DNA from: Shouchella clausii
GTDB lineage: Bacteria; Bacillota; Bacilli; Bacillales; Bacillaceae_D
Direction of reading: 5' to 3'
DNA length: 64,000 nt
Assembly: GCF_001598215.1 (NCBI RefSeq)
Contig: NZ_BCXJ01000003.1
Location: 496,001-560,000 of the forward strand
Notes under the pieces: generated by a model
Database searches by the model: none
Seen by the model: the letters and a program-made list of their open reading frames with translations, nothing else
Told to the model about the DNA's origin: nothing
Program-made: the position numbers and the translations under genes
Part shown: one piece after another, positions 54,082 through 62,812 of the stretch
How the letters are laid out: each line of letters opens with the position of its first letter
Position numbering within the stretch: the stretch's first letter is position 1

Positions 54082-55007
54082 TGGTAATGCACCTTCTTTT
54101 CGCCAAGCTTAAATTGCACGATCGTCATAAGCAAGATGATCGCAAACAACACAACTGCTTGCGCACTGGCGGTTCCATATTGGTAATTGACAAAAGCTTC
54201 CCGATAAATGGAATAAACGATCAAGTTCGTTTCATTTTGCGGTCCACCTCTAGTGAGCATGTCAATTTGCCCAAATGTCTGGAACGCATTAATCATGGTG
54301 ACAGTGACAACAAAAAACAGCGTCGGCGATAACATTGGAATGGTAATCCGCCTTAATTTGTAAAAATAGCTGGCGCCGTCAATATCGGCACTTTCATACA
54401 AGTAGCGGTCAATGGACTGCAAACCGCCTAACAAAATGAGGAATGTAAAGCCTATATTCATCCAAATCGTTGAGACAGAAACAGAAAATAACGCCCATTT
54501 CGGATCTGTTAGCCATCCGATTGAGCCGACGTTGAGCCAGCCAAGCAGCTGGTTCAAAAAACCGATGCTAGGATGGAACAAAAACAGCCAAAATACAGAT
54601 GCTGCCGCTACTGATATGCCCATCGTCGAAGAAAACACCATCCGAAATATACCGATTCCCCTTAGCCGCTCATTGGCGATAATAGCCAAAAACAAACTGA
54701 TGAGAATCGTTCCTGGCACCGTGTAAAGCACAAATAAAAAGGTCGATGTGAGTGATTTTAAAAAAAGATCTGATGTAAAAATACGCATGAAATTCTCGAA
54801 ACCGACAAAGACCGTTGCCATTCCGCGGTTATCTGTCAGAAAGAAACTTAAATACAACGTCCGTATCATTGGGTAAAACAGAAACACAGTAAACAAAAAC
54901 AAAGAAGGAAATAAAAACAGCATGCCTTTGGCAAAATGCCTCGTACTGCGTTTTCCTTTTTTCGCGGTGCTTGTCTGTTCAGGTACATAGACATACGGTT
55001 CCGTCAT
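54078..55007 (-). CDS. ugpA: UgpA-type ABC transporter permease
   Basis: A 309-residue permease with six spans and an EAA loop (YLYESADIDGASYFYKLR). The helix-1 block LFPSLFLFTVFLFYPMIRTL is typical of UgpA/MalF types. The start overlaps the ATPase gene stop by 4 bp. Together with UgpE, UgpC and UgpB homologues it makes a complete importer, the only one in this window with its own ATPase. Confidence 0.88.
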   Translation of the reverse strand: MTEPYVYVPEQTSTAKKGKRSTRHFAKGMLFLFPSLFLFTVFLFYPMIRTLYLSFFLTDNRGMATVFVGFENFMRIFTSDLFLKSLTSTFLFVLYTVPGTILISLFLAIIANERLRGIGIFRMVFSSTMGISVAAASVFWLFLFHPSIGFLNQLLGWLNVGSIGWLTDPKWALFSVSVSTIWMNIGFTFLILLGGLQSIDRYLYESADIDGASYFYKLRRITIPMLSPTLFFVVTVTMINAFQTFGQIDMLTRGGPQNETNLIVYSIYREAFVNYQYGTASAQAVVLFAIILLMTIVQFKLGEKKVHYQ

Positions 55008-56116
55008 AAGGCGACAACCTCTTGTTGGACATTGGTGGCTGCCGGTTTCAAGAGCTTGCCTGTTTCCGAGTCAAAGAAACTGATATGGGCCATATCAATC
55101 GCGACTGGTACGAGGTCGCCTGCTGTGATTGCCCATTGCCCACTCCATTTGGCCGTCCATAACTCCTTGCCCACTTCGAAAACAACGACCGTCTCATTCC
55201 CTAGCTGTTCAACACTAGCAACAAGCAATGTTACGGTCGGCTTTTCTTTCTCAAAGCGGATGTGCTCAGAACGAATGCCAATCGTCAATCGCGGTCCTAA
55301 TAGATTGCTGTCTAATGGCTGTTTGATTGGCAAGACGATCGTCTCTTCTATAAGCAGCTGCCCATTCTCCGATATAAAACGGGCTTTGCCTATGTTCATC
55401 TTTGGAGAACCAATAAACGTAGCAACAAATAAGTTCGCCGGTGTGTTATACAAATCAATTGGTTTGCCTACTTGCTGGATATGTCCATCGTTTAGCACCA
55501 TAATACGATCGCCCATTGTCATCGCTTCAATTTGGTCATGGGTCACGTAGATCATCGTTAAGCCGAGCTTTCGTTGCAATCTCCGGATTTCAATGCGCAT
55601 ATGAGCTCTTAGTTTTGCGTCTAGATTTGAGAGCGGCTCATCCATCAAGCACAATGGAGCTTCACTGACAACAGCGCGCGCTAGCGCTACCCGTTGCCGT
55701 TGACCGCCTGAAAGTTCCCTCGGCTTTCGCTTTAACAGCGTCGTAAGTCCCATCATCTCAGCTGCCTCTTGCAAACGCCGTTTGCTTTCCTCTTTATTTA
55801 CTTTTTTTGCATGTAAGCCAAATAGAATATTTTGTTCTACGGATAAGTGGGGGTATAACGCATAATTTTGGAAAACCATCGATAGGTTACGGTCTTTCGG
55901 GGCAAGCCTATTTGCTTCCCTGCCATTTATTTTTAAGATTCCTCCCGTCATTTCTTCTAGGCCCGCTATCATTCTGAGCAATGTGCTCTTGCCACAACCA
56001 GAAGGGCCAACTAAAACAAAAAACTCCCCTTGCTCAATTTCAAGATCAATTTCATTTAGGACATTTGTCTCTCTGTCATATGACTTTGTTACATTGATTA
56101 ATTCCACCTGTTTCAT
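55004..56116 (-). CDS. ugpC: UgpC/MsmX-type ABC transporter ATPase
   Basis: A 370-residue cytoplasmic ATPase: Walker A GPSGCGKST at 37-45, Q-loop VFQNYALYPH, signature LSGGQ at 135-139, Walker B with Asp159-Glu160 in LCLMDEP, H-loop His in VTHDQ, then a C-terminal TOBE/OB regulatory region from about 240. First gene of the ugp-like operon, with AAGGAGG upstream. Such ATPases can serve several importers, so it may also power the ATPase-less LplB/LplC and MalF/MalG systems nearby; this is inference. Confidence 0.93.
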   Translation of the reverse strand: MKQVELINVTKSYDRETNVLNEIDLEIEQGEFFVLVGPSGCGKSTLLRMIAGLEEMTGGILKINGREANRLAPKDRNLSMVFQNYALYPHLSVEQNILFGLHAKKVNKEESKRRLQEAAEMMGLTTLLKRKPRELSGGQRQRVALARAVVSEAPLCLMDEPLSNLDAKLRAHMRIEIRRLQRKLGLTMIYVTHDQIEAMTMGDRIMVLNDGHIQQVGKPIDLYNTPANLFVATFIGSPKMNIGKARFISENGQLLIEETIVLPIKQPLDSNLLGPRLTIGIRSEHIRFEKEKPTVTLLVASVEQLGNETVVVFEVGKELWTAKWSGQWAITAGDLVPVAIDMAHISFFDSETGKLLKPAATNVQQEVVAL

Positions 56117-56567
56117 GGAAGCACGTTTCCTCCTTAGCCGGAATGTACGTCCATTTAACCATAGCTTTTTTATTAAATACGGAAATTAACCGAAGACTTA
56201 CATTTTTTTAAAGAAATACAAATCCAGTATCGCTTTACAAACAAAGAATGGCACCGCTTTTTGGCAGTTTTCTCCCGTTTGCTCTCTTAAAAATGTTTAC
56301 ACATCATTTACCCCGCCACTGGCGCTTCTTTCATCATCATTCAATTATTTTTTTAAAACGCTTGTTTTTTCTCCGCTTGTCTCTTTTTTTATGGTAGATG
56401 CGCATCAACCCATTCACAAGGGAGGGAAGTCCACAATCAAATTCTGAACCTATTCAGGTTGGGGAAACGCCATTTTTGAGCACAAAACAGCAAAAAAAAC
56501 TTACGAAATGGAGCTTGTATGAATATGTTGCAGAGTATTGCTAAATATGAAGGAGGATTATCTTTCC
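56117..56567. other. Divergent intergenic region between ugpC and the lamin-tail GDPD gene
   Basis: No gene is seen in these 451 bp. TTTACA (56296-56301), 5 bases and TTTACC (56307-56312) form one pair of PhoP-box-like direct repeats with the 11-bp period known in Bacillus. Another TTTACA lies at 56234. A weak cre-like TTAAAACGCTTGTT is at 56353-56366. A small hairpin CTGAA-CCTA-TTCAG lies near 56453. No GGGTGGAG GlpP-type leader was found, so control may be by phosphate rather than GlpP; that is a guess. Confidence 0.35.
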
Positions 56568-59500
56568 ATGCATGTTAATAAACCAACACCGGCTCTGCTA
56601 ATTACTGAAATCCACCCAGATAATTACGGCAGAGACGATTATGAGTTTTTCGAAATATACAACAACTCTTCCATCAGCTTGTCTGTTGGAAATCGGGACT
56701 CGTCCGCTGATTACCATTTGCTCTTCCGCTATCCTGAAGATAGCCGTGATGATCGTCCTTTTGAACTTGAGACGATTACGATCCTGCCCAAACAAGCACA
56801 TGTATTTTGGCTGAATACGAGCGGACAAACCCTTGGGGCATTTAACCGCAGGTACATGAGCCAATTAAGCTCAAACCAAGTGAGTGAGGTGTCAGGGAAT
56901 ATTCCTGCTTTCTCCAATAGTGAAGCACGGGCTGTCGTTATTGTTGACAACTTGTCAGGACAAGAGGTGGTTCAAGCAAGTTATCAAGCTACAGACATTT
57001 CCGGCGGTTTTGGGGTTCATTTCGCGCTGCCTCCTGCCGGGAGTACAGAACAAACCGTTTTTCTACCAATGAGTCCGGCAACCCCTGGGACGGTCTATGC
57101 CGAACAATCGCTACAAACAGGGGCTTTAGACACACCCATTCCTAAAGTCGTTATATCCCAGTACATGTACGACGCCCCCGCTGCAGATGATGGCAAAGAA
57201 TTTGTCGCCATAAAAAACGTTGAGGACAAAACCGTTGATTTAAGTGGATTCAAAATAGGCGATGGCCTTTTTCTCGGGGAAGGAGAAGGGATGGCGCAAT
57301 TTCCTGATGGCACTTTGATTCATCCTGGACAAGAGCTGTTTTTATCCCAGTCTAGTTTAATCTTTAAAGCCATTTATGGCGCGGTTCCAGACTTTGAATT
57401 CCCATGGTTCAGCACAAACCGCCTTTACGATGACCCTGATGTGCCAACAATGCTCGACGCGAACTGGTCTACAGGCGAAATACGCCTTGCCAATAACGGC
57501 GACAAGCTGTTGCTAATGGATCGACATGACCGCATCGTTGATTTTGTGCCTTACTTGCAAGATATTACCTACCGGGGAAAACAGTATCGTGGCGTAACAG
57601 CGCGTGCTGATGGCAATGGCCAATCGATACACCGCATTTCCGAGTCTAGCGATTTGCGCACTGCTTTCCGCGCTGGGCCGATCCAACGACCGCCAAAACG
57701 GATTCCTGTCTCCCCGAGCAAGTCGCTTTTAATTACTGAATTTATGTACACGCCCTATTTTGATGAAGGCACAAACGAATATGTCGAAATTGCCAATATA
57801 ACTGGCGAAACAATTGACATTAGCGGCTTTTACTTCGGCAACAAAGTAGAAGAAAATGGTGTTGCGAATAAAGCAATGTACAATTTCCCAGAAGGAGCGA
57901 CGCTTGCCCCTTATTCTGCTGCTTTAATTGCCCGCAATGCCCAAGCGGTAAAAAAATTATATGGCGTTACTGCTGATTTTGAAATGGAGACAACGATTGA
58001 CTCTGTCCCTAAGCTCATTCCAAACTGCGATTGGGGCTGCGGAAACTTCCAAATGGCCAACAGCGGCGATGCCGTCGTATTGCTTAACCGAGACAAGGAG
58101 CTTATCGATGCAGTTGTTTTTAAAAATGCCCTTTGTATGGGCCTCTCTTCTCATCCTGGTGTTTTTGCCAAAGGACGCTCCCTTGAACGAGTCAGCGCGA
58201 TTGACACGAAAAACCCTGCTGTTGATTTTGTGGAACAGCCACATCCAACTCCAGGAAAACTGCTTTTCGGCCCTAATGGCGATCCGTCACTTGTTCCGAG
58301 ACCTTCTATTAAAGAAGAGGTGCTAGAAGTCAATGAGCCGAAAACCGCTCTTGTCGCAAGCCCTACAATCATCGATGGCTCAACCGGTATGCCTGACGCT
58401 CTGCCCGCCAATGTTCCTTCTATTCTGTTCAAAGCGGAATGGCGAAACGGCAAACTTGTCGCCAGCAATCGTGGCGTACTGCTTGATGAGGCACTAGATA
58501 CGGTTAAACAAAAAATGCTGCCTATGATCGAGATTAACGAGCACTTCCTTGTTCCTTATGTCCATCAATTGCTTAAGACGAAAGGGATAGACGATGTCTT
58601 TATCCTTTCTCGCCAAGCATCCATTATTGAAGCAATGCGAACATGGAACAATGAATACCGGGGAGCCTTGCGTCTTTCTGGGCAGATGTTGCCTAAGAAA
58701 AAAAGAGACGATGCCATTCGCGCAATCCGCCAATGCCAGTGTTTTACAATACTAGTACAAGCGGAAGCAATCACTGCTGAAATCGTCCATTACTTTCGCA
58801 GCCGGGCGATTACAATATGGGCATACGGGGCTAACAGCGAATTAGCGATACACCGGTTAGCTGCCATTGGCGTCCAAGGTATCGAAACGCCATTATCTGA
58901 AAAAGCAGCTGCTGCTTTACAATCGTACCAATTGGAAAATAGCACAAATCAACAGCCTTTGTTAATTGCCCACCGTGGTGTTTGTTCATTAGCGCCTGAA
59001 AATACAATGCCTGCAATCGAACTCGCTGTCGAGTTGGGCATTGAAGCAGTTGAAATTGACATTATGATATCTAAAGATGGCATTCCAGTCGTCATCCACG
59101 ATTACACGGTAAACAGAACGACAGATGGAAGCGGCTATGTGAAGGATTTGACACTCGCACAATTAAAGCAATTGACAGCGAACAAGACCGACAATTCCGA
59201 GTGGGAGGAGCGTTACAAACTTTATCCAGATGCCAAAATCCCGACACTTGAAGAAGTGCTGGTTTATGCTAAAGAAAAAGAATTAATCCTGTCTATCGAA
59301 ATCAAAACAGACGGTTTGGAAAAACAAGTAGCTGATTTAATCCGCCAGTATGAGATGGAACCCCATGTCTATTTAAGTGGTTTCAACCCTGTTGTCATGG
59401 CTGCGATCCAAGCGCATCACCCCGCCATCGGGGCCATGCATATTTTAGCCGGGCTTTCACCCCATGGAATGACTGCGCTGCAATTTGCTGAAAAAACAGC

Positions 59501-60278
59501 GCGTCACTTAACAAAATTAGGGATGTTTAGCATGCCCGGCGACGGCACGATGACTCAAGCTTTGCTCTCCTATGCAAAACACCGCGGCATCCCCCTCGTC
59601 GGCGGTACGAGCAACAGCAAAGCGAGCATTCAAGCAAAGAAAAAACGGGGCATTACGATGATTTACAGCGACTACCCCCAATGGTCCGAACAGATGCCAA
59701 TTTGCGTCAATCCCATTCCGTTATACAGGGTCGTAAAGGAAGGGGACGTGCTGACTCTAGCTGAAATGGGCGCTACTGTCCATGAACGGTCTGGCGTAGC
59801 AAGCACGCTGCACGGAGGCATTCGCATAATTGGCGAAAACGACGGCGTTGCCTATACAGATGGCGGGAGCTTACTGGCATTAAAAGCAGGCGAAACGTTA
59901 TTCCACCTTTACCATGAATATGAGCCATTTAACCACGAAACAGAAGGCGATCCAACAAAGTTGCCTGACAAATGGCGCATGTATTCGAACCCTGTGCGGC
60001 TTGTCGTCTTGAACGAAGCTGACCTATCAGCCAAACGCTTAGTGGAAGTGGTCCAACGCTATCGCCAGGAAATGAACGTCATCGCTTATGCTTCACTGCT
60101 CTCTTTATCCCAAGCGACGTTCCTATTCGAAAAGTGGGGAGCCTATCAATTGGCAAAGCGCTCGATCGAAAAGACTGAAACAGCATTAATGAAATATATG
60201 GCCGCTAGCCACATAACGATTGAAGCATTTGATGCATTACAGGCCCATATCGCGATCCTTCAAGAGGAATGGAAGTAG
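56568..60278 (+). CDS. Large multidomain protein: three lamin-tail domains, decayed GDPD half-barrel, intact GDPD
   Basis: A 1236-residue protein starting at the ATG after AAGGAGGA (a TTG at 56538 is the longer option). Three lamin-tail domains lie at about 1-165, 192-328 and 384-514 (LLITEIHPDNYGRDDYEFFEI, VVISQYMYDAPAADDGKEFV, LLITEFMYTPYFDEGTNEYV). Residues about 610-785 resemble the second half of a GDPD barrel (AITIWAYGANSELAIHRLAA) without the HRG and ExD residues. A full GDPD domain spans about 795-1036 (IAHRGVCSLAPENT, VEIDIMISKDGIPVVIHD, NRTTDGSG). An unrecognised 200-residue tail follows. There is no signal peptide and an in-frame stop lies just upstream, unusual for lamin-tail proteins. 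Divergent from ugpC. Confidence 0.85.
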   Translation: MHVNKPTPALLITEIHPDNYGRDDYEFFEIYNNSSISLSVGNRDSSADYHLLFRYPEDSRDDRPFELETITILPKQAHVFWLNTSGQTLGAFNRRYMSQLSSNQVSEVSGNIPAFSNSEARAVVIVDNLSGQEVVQASYQATDISGGFGVHFALPPAGSTEQTVFLPMSPATPGTVYAEQSLQTGALDTPIPKVVISQYMYDAPAADDGKEFVAIKNVEDKTVDLSGFKIGDGLFLGEGEGMAQFPDGTLIHPGQELFLSQSSLIFKAIYGAVPDFEFPWFSTNRLYDDPDVPTMLDANWSTGEIRLANNGDKLLLMDRHDRIVDFVPYLQDITYRGKQYRGVTARADGNGQSIHRISESSDLRTAFRAGPIQRPPKRIPVSPSKSLLITEFMYTPYFDEGTNEYVEIANITGETIDISGFYFGNKVEENGVANKAMYNFPEGATLAPYSAALIARNAQAVKKLYGVTADFEMETTIDSVPKLIPNCDWGCGNFQMANSGDAVVLLNRDKELIDAVVFKNALCMGLSSHPGVFAKGRSLERVSAIDTKNPAVDFVEQPHPTPGKLLFGPNGDPSLVPRPSIKEEVLEVNEPKTALVASPTIIDGSTGMPDALPANVPSILFKAEWRNGKLVASNRGVLLDEALDTVKQKMLPMIEINEHFLVPYVHQLLKTKGIDDVFILSRQASIIEAMRTWNNEYRGALRLSGQMLPKKKRDDAIRAIRQCQCFTILVQAEAITAEIVHYFRSRAITIWAYGANSELAIHRLAAIGVQGIETPLSEKAAAALQSYQLENSTNQQPLLIAHRGVCSLAPENTMPAIELAVELGIEAVEIDIMISKDGIPVVIHDYTVNRTTDGSGYVKDLTLAQLKQLTANKTDNSEWEERYKLYPDAKIPTLEEVLVYAKEKELILSIEIKTDGLEKQVADLIRQYEMEPHVYLSGFNPVVMAAIQAHHPAIGAMHILAGLSPHGMTALQFAEKTARHLTKLGMFSMPGDGTMTQALLSYAKHRGIPLVGGTSNSKASIQAKKKRGITMIYSDYPQWSEQMPICVNPIPLYRVVKEGDVLTLAEMGATVHERSGVASTLHGGIRIIGENDGVAYTDGGSLLALKAGETLFHLYHEYEPFNHETEGDPTKLPDKWRMYSNPVRLVVLNEADLSAKRLVEVVQRYRQEMNVIAYASLLSLSQATFLFEKWGAYQLAKRSIEKTETALMKYMAASHITIEAFDALQAHIAILQEEWK

Positions 60279-60372
60279 CAGAACCGTATGATCCCTTTCC
60301 GGCCACGCATTACCCGTAAGTAACAGTTACTAAAAAACGCTATACGGTTGCCAGACTTTACTACCGTTTAAA

Positions 60373-60412
60373 AAAACGCACGAATGTCGCTTTGTAAACA
60401 TTCGTGCGTTTT
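60373..60412. terminator. Strong bidirectional intrinsic terminator
   Basis: A perfect 15-bp stem (AAAACGCACGAATGT and its complement) with a 10-base loop and A/T tails on both sides. It separates the lamin-tail GDPD gene (+) from hmp (-). Confidence 0.85.
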
Positions 60413-60433
60413 GTTTATGGGGCAAGAACGCTT

Positions 60434-61669
60434 TTAAGAAGAAGCGAGCGTCCCCGCTGGACCGAAAAATTCATAGTGGACTTGTTCTTCTGGAACGCCC
60501 CAGTTTTTCAAGATGTGATAAACCGTTTTCATAAAAGGAATAGGCCCACAAAAGTAAAAATCAGCGTGATGATCTTCTATCATGGAACGAAGGAATTGCT
60601 CATCGATATATCCTTCCTTCTTCATATAAGGATTCATCTGGTCTTCTGACGTAGGGCGTTCATAGCAGACAGCGTAGTGGACATTTTCTTTCTGACTCGC
60701 TGTCTGAGCTACATGGTCATGCATCGCATGGTAGGTTCCATCAATGGCAGCATGGATAAACGTCACCTCTTGTTTTGTTCCTTGCTGCATCAGGGTATTA
60801 AACATACTCATAAGTGGCGTGATGCCAACGCCGCCGCTGATTAAAACGATCGGGCGGTCTTCCTCCTGTTTTAAAGTAAAATCACCGGCAGGAGCGGTCA
60901 TTTCTAGTACGTCACCCTCACCAATATGCTCATGTAAATAATTAGAGACGACACCAGGAGGACATTCGGCATTGCCCTCTTCCCGCTTTACGGAAATCCG
61001 ATAATATCCTTTACCTGGAGCGTCTGACAAGCTGTATTGGCGCATATGGGTATACGTATCACCAGGGATATTCACTTTTACCGTCATGTATTGGCCTGGT
61101 TCGTAAGAGGCGATTTCCTTTCCATCTTTCGGCTTTAAATAAAACGATGTAATCGCCTTGCTCTCCTGCTGTTTTTTCTCTACAACAAAAGAACGAAATC
61201 CACTCCACCCGCCAGGAGCTTTGCTGGCCTCATCGTACATTTGCTTTTCTACTTCAATAAACACACCGGCAATGATTTCATACGCTTCTCCCCACGCCTC
61301 AATTACATCATCAGAAGCTGCCTCTCCTAATACTTCTTTCATGGCGGCAAGGAGATTTTCACCAACAATCGGGTATTGTTCCGGCTTAATATTTAAGCTG
61401 CGGTGCTTATGGGCGATGCGTTTCACAACAGGTAAAATCGCTTCCAAATTGTCGATATGCTGGGCGGCAGCATAGATCGAATTGGCCAGTGCCTGAGGTT
61501 GCCTACCTATTTTTTGATTGGTTCGGTTAAATACGTTTAATAGTTCAGGGTGATGGCGAAACATTCGCTTGTAAAAATGCTTCGTGATCGTTTCTCCGTG
61601 TTCCGCTAAAATAGGAACGGTTGCTTTCACCAATCGTTTCGATTCTTCTTTTAACATCACAGTACTCAT
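60434..61669 (-). CDS. hmp: Flavohemoprotein, nitric oxide dioxygenase
   Basis: A 411-residue enzyme that converts NO and oxygen to nitrate using NAD(P)H. Residues 1-140 are a globin (KHFYKRMFRHHPELLNVFN; proximal His region VKRIAHKHRSL). Residues about 155-260 form the FAD domain (MRQYSLSDAPGKGYY), and 270-411 the NAD domain (LISGGVGITPLMSM, FYFCGPIPFMKTV, HYEFFGP). The ATG at 61669 follows GTGAGGCGATC. It is transcribed divergently from the nsrR-like gene, the standard partner repressor. Confidence 0.95.
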   Translation of the reverse strand: MSTVMLKEESKRLVKATVPILAEHGETITKHFYKRMFRHHPELLNVFNRTNQKIGRQPQALANSIYAAAQHIDNLEAILPVVKRIAHKHRSLNIKPEQYPIVGENLLAAMKEVLGEAASDDVIEAWGEAYEIIAGVFIEVEKQMYDEASKAPGGWSGFRSFVVEKKQQESKAITSFYLKPKDGKEIASYEPGQYMTVKVNIPGDTYTHMRQYSLSDAPGKGYYRISVKREEGNAECPPGVVSNYLHEHIGEGDVLEMTAPAGDFTLKQEEDRPIVLISGGVGITPLMSMFNTLMQQGTKQEVTFIHAAIDGTYHAMHDHVAQTASQKENVHYAVCYERPTSEDQMNPYMKKEGYIDEQFLRSMIEDHHADFYFCGPIPFMKTVYHILKNWGVPEEQVHYEFFGPAGTLASS

Positions 61670-61711
61670 GAGTGATCGCCTCACTTAAAATAAGTATTTT
61701 ATATATATATT

Positions 61712-61740
61712 TAAAGTATGCCATTCGCCCTCTTAAATCA
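61712..61740 (-). promoter_or_regulatory. hmp promoter with adjacent AT-rich NsrR-type operator
   Basis: On the minus strand TTGATT (61735-61740), 17 bases, then TACTTT (61712-61717), about 43 bp upstream of the start. Around and just past the -10 the sequence is very AT-rich (ATATATATTTAAAGTAT on the plus strand), resembling known NsrR sites that overlap the start of transcription. A second similar stretch, ATATTTAAAATGCAT, follows at 61740 towards the regulator gene. Confidence 0.5.
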
Positions 61741-61859
61741 ATATTTAAAATGCATATTATACGCATTGTTGAAAATTCGCCACAAACGAGCGCCCCTTTC
61801 CTTCTACATGGCAGAATTATGATATGCTGTAGAAGAGATGACTTTCTGGAGTGAAAACT

Positions 61860-62318
61860 ATGCAATTAACCTCTTATACGGATTACTCGCTTCGTCTCCT
61901 TTTGTATTTAGCTTTACAACCAAAGCATAAACTGTCCAGCGTCAAACAAGTAGCTGATATTTATCACATTTCTTATAATCATCTAACGAAAGTGACTCAC
62001 GAACTCGGGAAGCTTGGTCTGATTGAAACGGTCAAAGGACGGAATGGCGGGATTCGCTTGGCGAAAGAGCCGGAGGAGATTAACATTGGCGAAGTCGTCA
62101 AACAGACGGAAGACAACCTTGAGCTCGTTGAATGCTTTAACCGCGAGACAAACACCTGTATATTAAATCCCGCTTGCCGATTAAAAGGCGTATTGCACGA
62201 AGCACTCGCCGCGTATTTGCAGGTGCTTGAGCAATATACAGTCAAAGACTTAGTGCTAAACGAAGACGACTTGAGGGCATTGCTGGAGCTTAAAACAACA
62301 GAAAACACGCGGACATGA
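61860..62318 (+). CDS. nsrR: NsrR, Rrf2 family nitric-oxide-sensing repressor
   Basis: A 152-residue Rrf2 regulator with an N-terminal winged helix (TSYTDYSLRLLLYLAL, YNHLTKVTHELGKLGLIETVKG, GGIRLAK) and three cysteines at 92, 100 and 106 (ECF, NTCILNPACRL) that bind the Fe-S cluster destroyed by NO. The GTG at 61851 overlaps the TGGAG site, so the ATG at 61860 is preferred. Placed head to head with hmp, it is expected to repress that gene in the absence of NO. Confidence 0.93.
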   Translation: MQLTSYTDYSLRLLLYLALQPKHKLSSVKQVADIYHISYNHLTKVTHELGKLGLIETVKGRNGGIRLAKEPEEINIGEVVKQTEDNLELVECFNRETNTCILNPACRLKGVLHEALAAYLQVLEQYTVKDLVLNEDDLRALLELKTTENTRT

Positions 62319-62377
62319 CGTAAGCTACATGCCCATTAAATGCAGTGCCAGATTAATACGATTGGAGTCGCTCATTT

Positions 62378-62575
62378 ATGATCGCTTTTTTGGAATCATT
62401 GTCCGATTTAAGCCACTTGATCCTAGTAGTTTGTGCATTTGTTTTTTATAGAAAGCTCAAGAAAACCAAGCAGGAAAGAAAACGCACCCCTTTTGAAATT
62501 GTACTCATGGTTCTAATCCTATTTGGCATTTTTTCTTGGGCTGTATCCTTTGCTTTATTACAGACAGTAGCATGA
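62378..62575 (+). CDS. Small two-span membrane protein of unknown function
   Basis: A 65-residue protein with two hydrophobic helices (LSHLILVVCAFVFY and FEIVLMVLILFGIFSWAVSFALL) joined by a short basic loop (RKLKKTKQERKRTP). The ATG has a modest site (TTGGAG) at long spacing. It follows nsrR by 59 bp and could share its transcript. I recognise no family. Confidence 0.6.
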   Translation: MIAFLESLSDLSHLILVVCAFVFYRKLKKTKQERKRTPFEIVLMVLILFGIFSWAVSFALLQTVA

Positions 62576-62671
62576 TTTCCACAAGAAAAATGTGTGACAA
62601 GAATAACTATTTGATCCTTTTTAAGTTTGCATCGACTACAGAACGAACACTGAAAAATGTCAAAAAAATCA

Positions 62672-62700
62672 TTGAAAGCGTTTTTTTGTTGTGATATGAT
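62672..62700 (+). promoter_or_regulatory. Promoter with overlapping cre site for the esterase gene
   Basis: TTGAAA (62672-62677), exactly 17 bases, then TATGAT (62695-62700). A cre-like TGAAAGCGTTTTTT (62673-62686) overlaps the -35, so CcpA binding would block initiation. The transcript starts near 62707, about 105 bp before the coding region. Confidence 0.65.
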
Positions 62701-62742
62701 ATGGAAAATTTAAATACGTTTGGAATGTAACCTTCGGGGCAT

Positions 62743-62790
62743 AACCTAAACTTCTTTTGAATCGAATTCGAAAGAGGTTTAGGTTTTTTA
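62743..62790 (+). terminator. Leader terminator (attenuator) upstream of the esterase gene
   Basis: A 20-bp stem (outer AACCTAAAC / GTTTAGGTT, inner TTCTTTTGAA paired with TTCGAAAGAG, two G-U pairs) closes on a 5-base loop and is followed by a run of six Ts. It lies between the promoter at 62672 and the ribosome binding site near 62800, so transcription must pass it. Upstream, AACCTTCGGGG could form a small competing hairpin. Confidence 0.75.
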
Positions 62791-62812
62791 TATTTCTAAG
62801 GGAGGAACACAA

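Noticed and set aside
62728-62745. CCTTCGGGGCA stretch as an FMN (RFN) riboswitch
   Set aside because: It resembles only the first few bases of that element; the other conserved blocks are absent and the leader is far too short.
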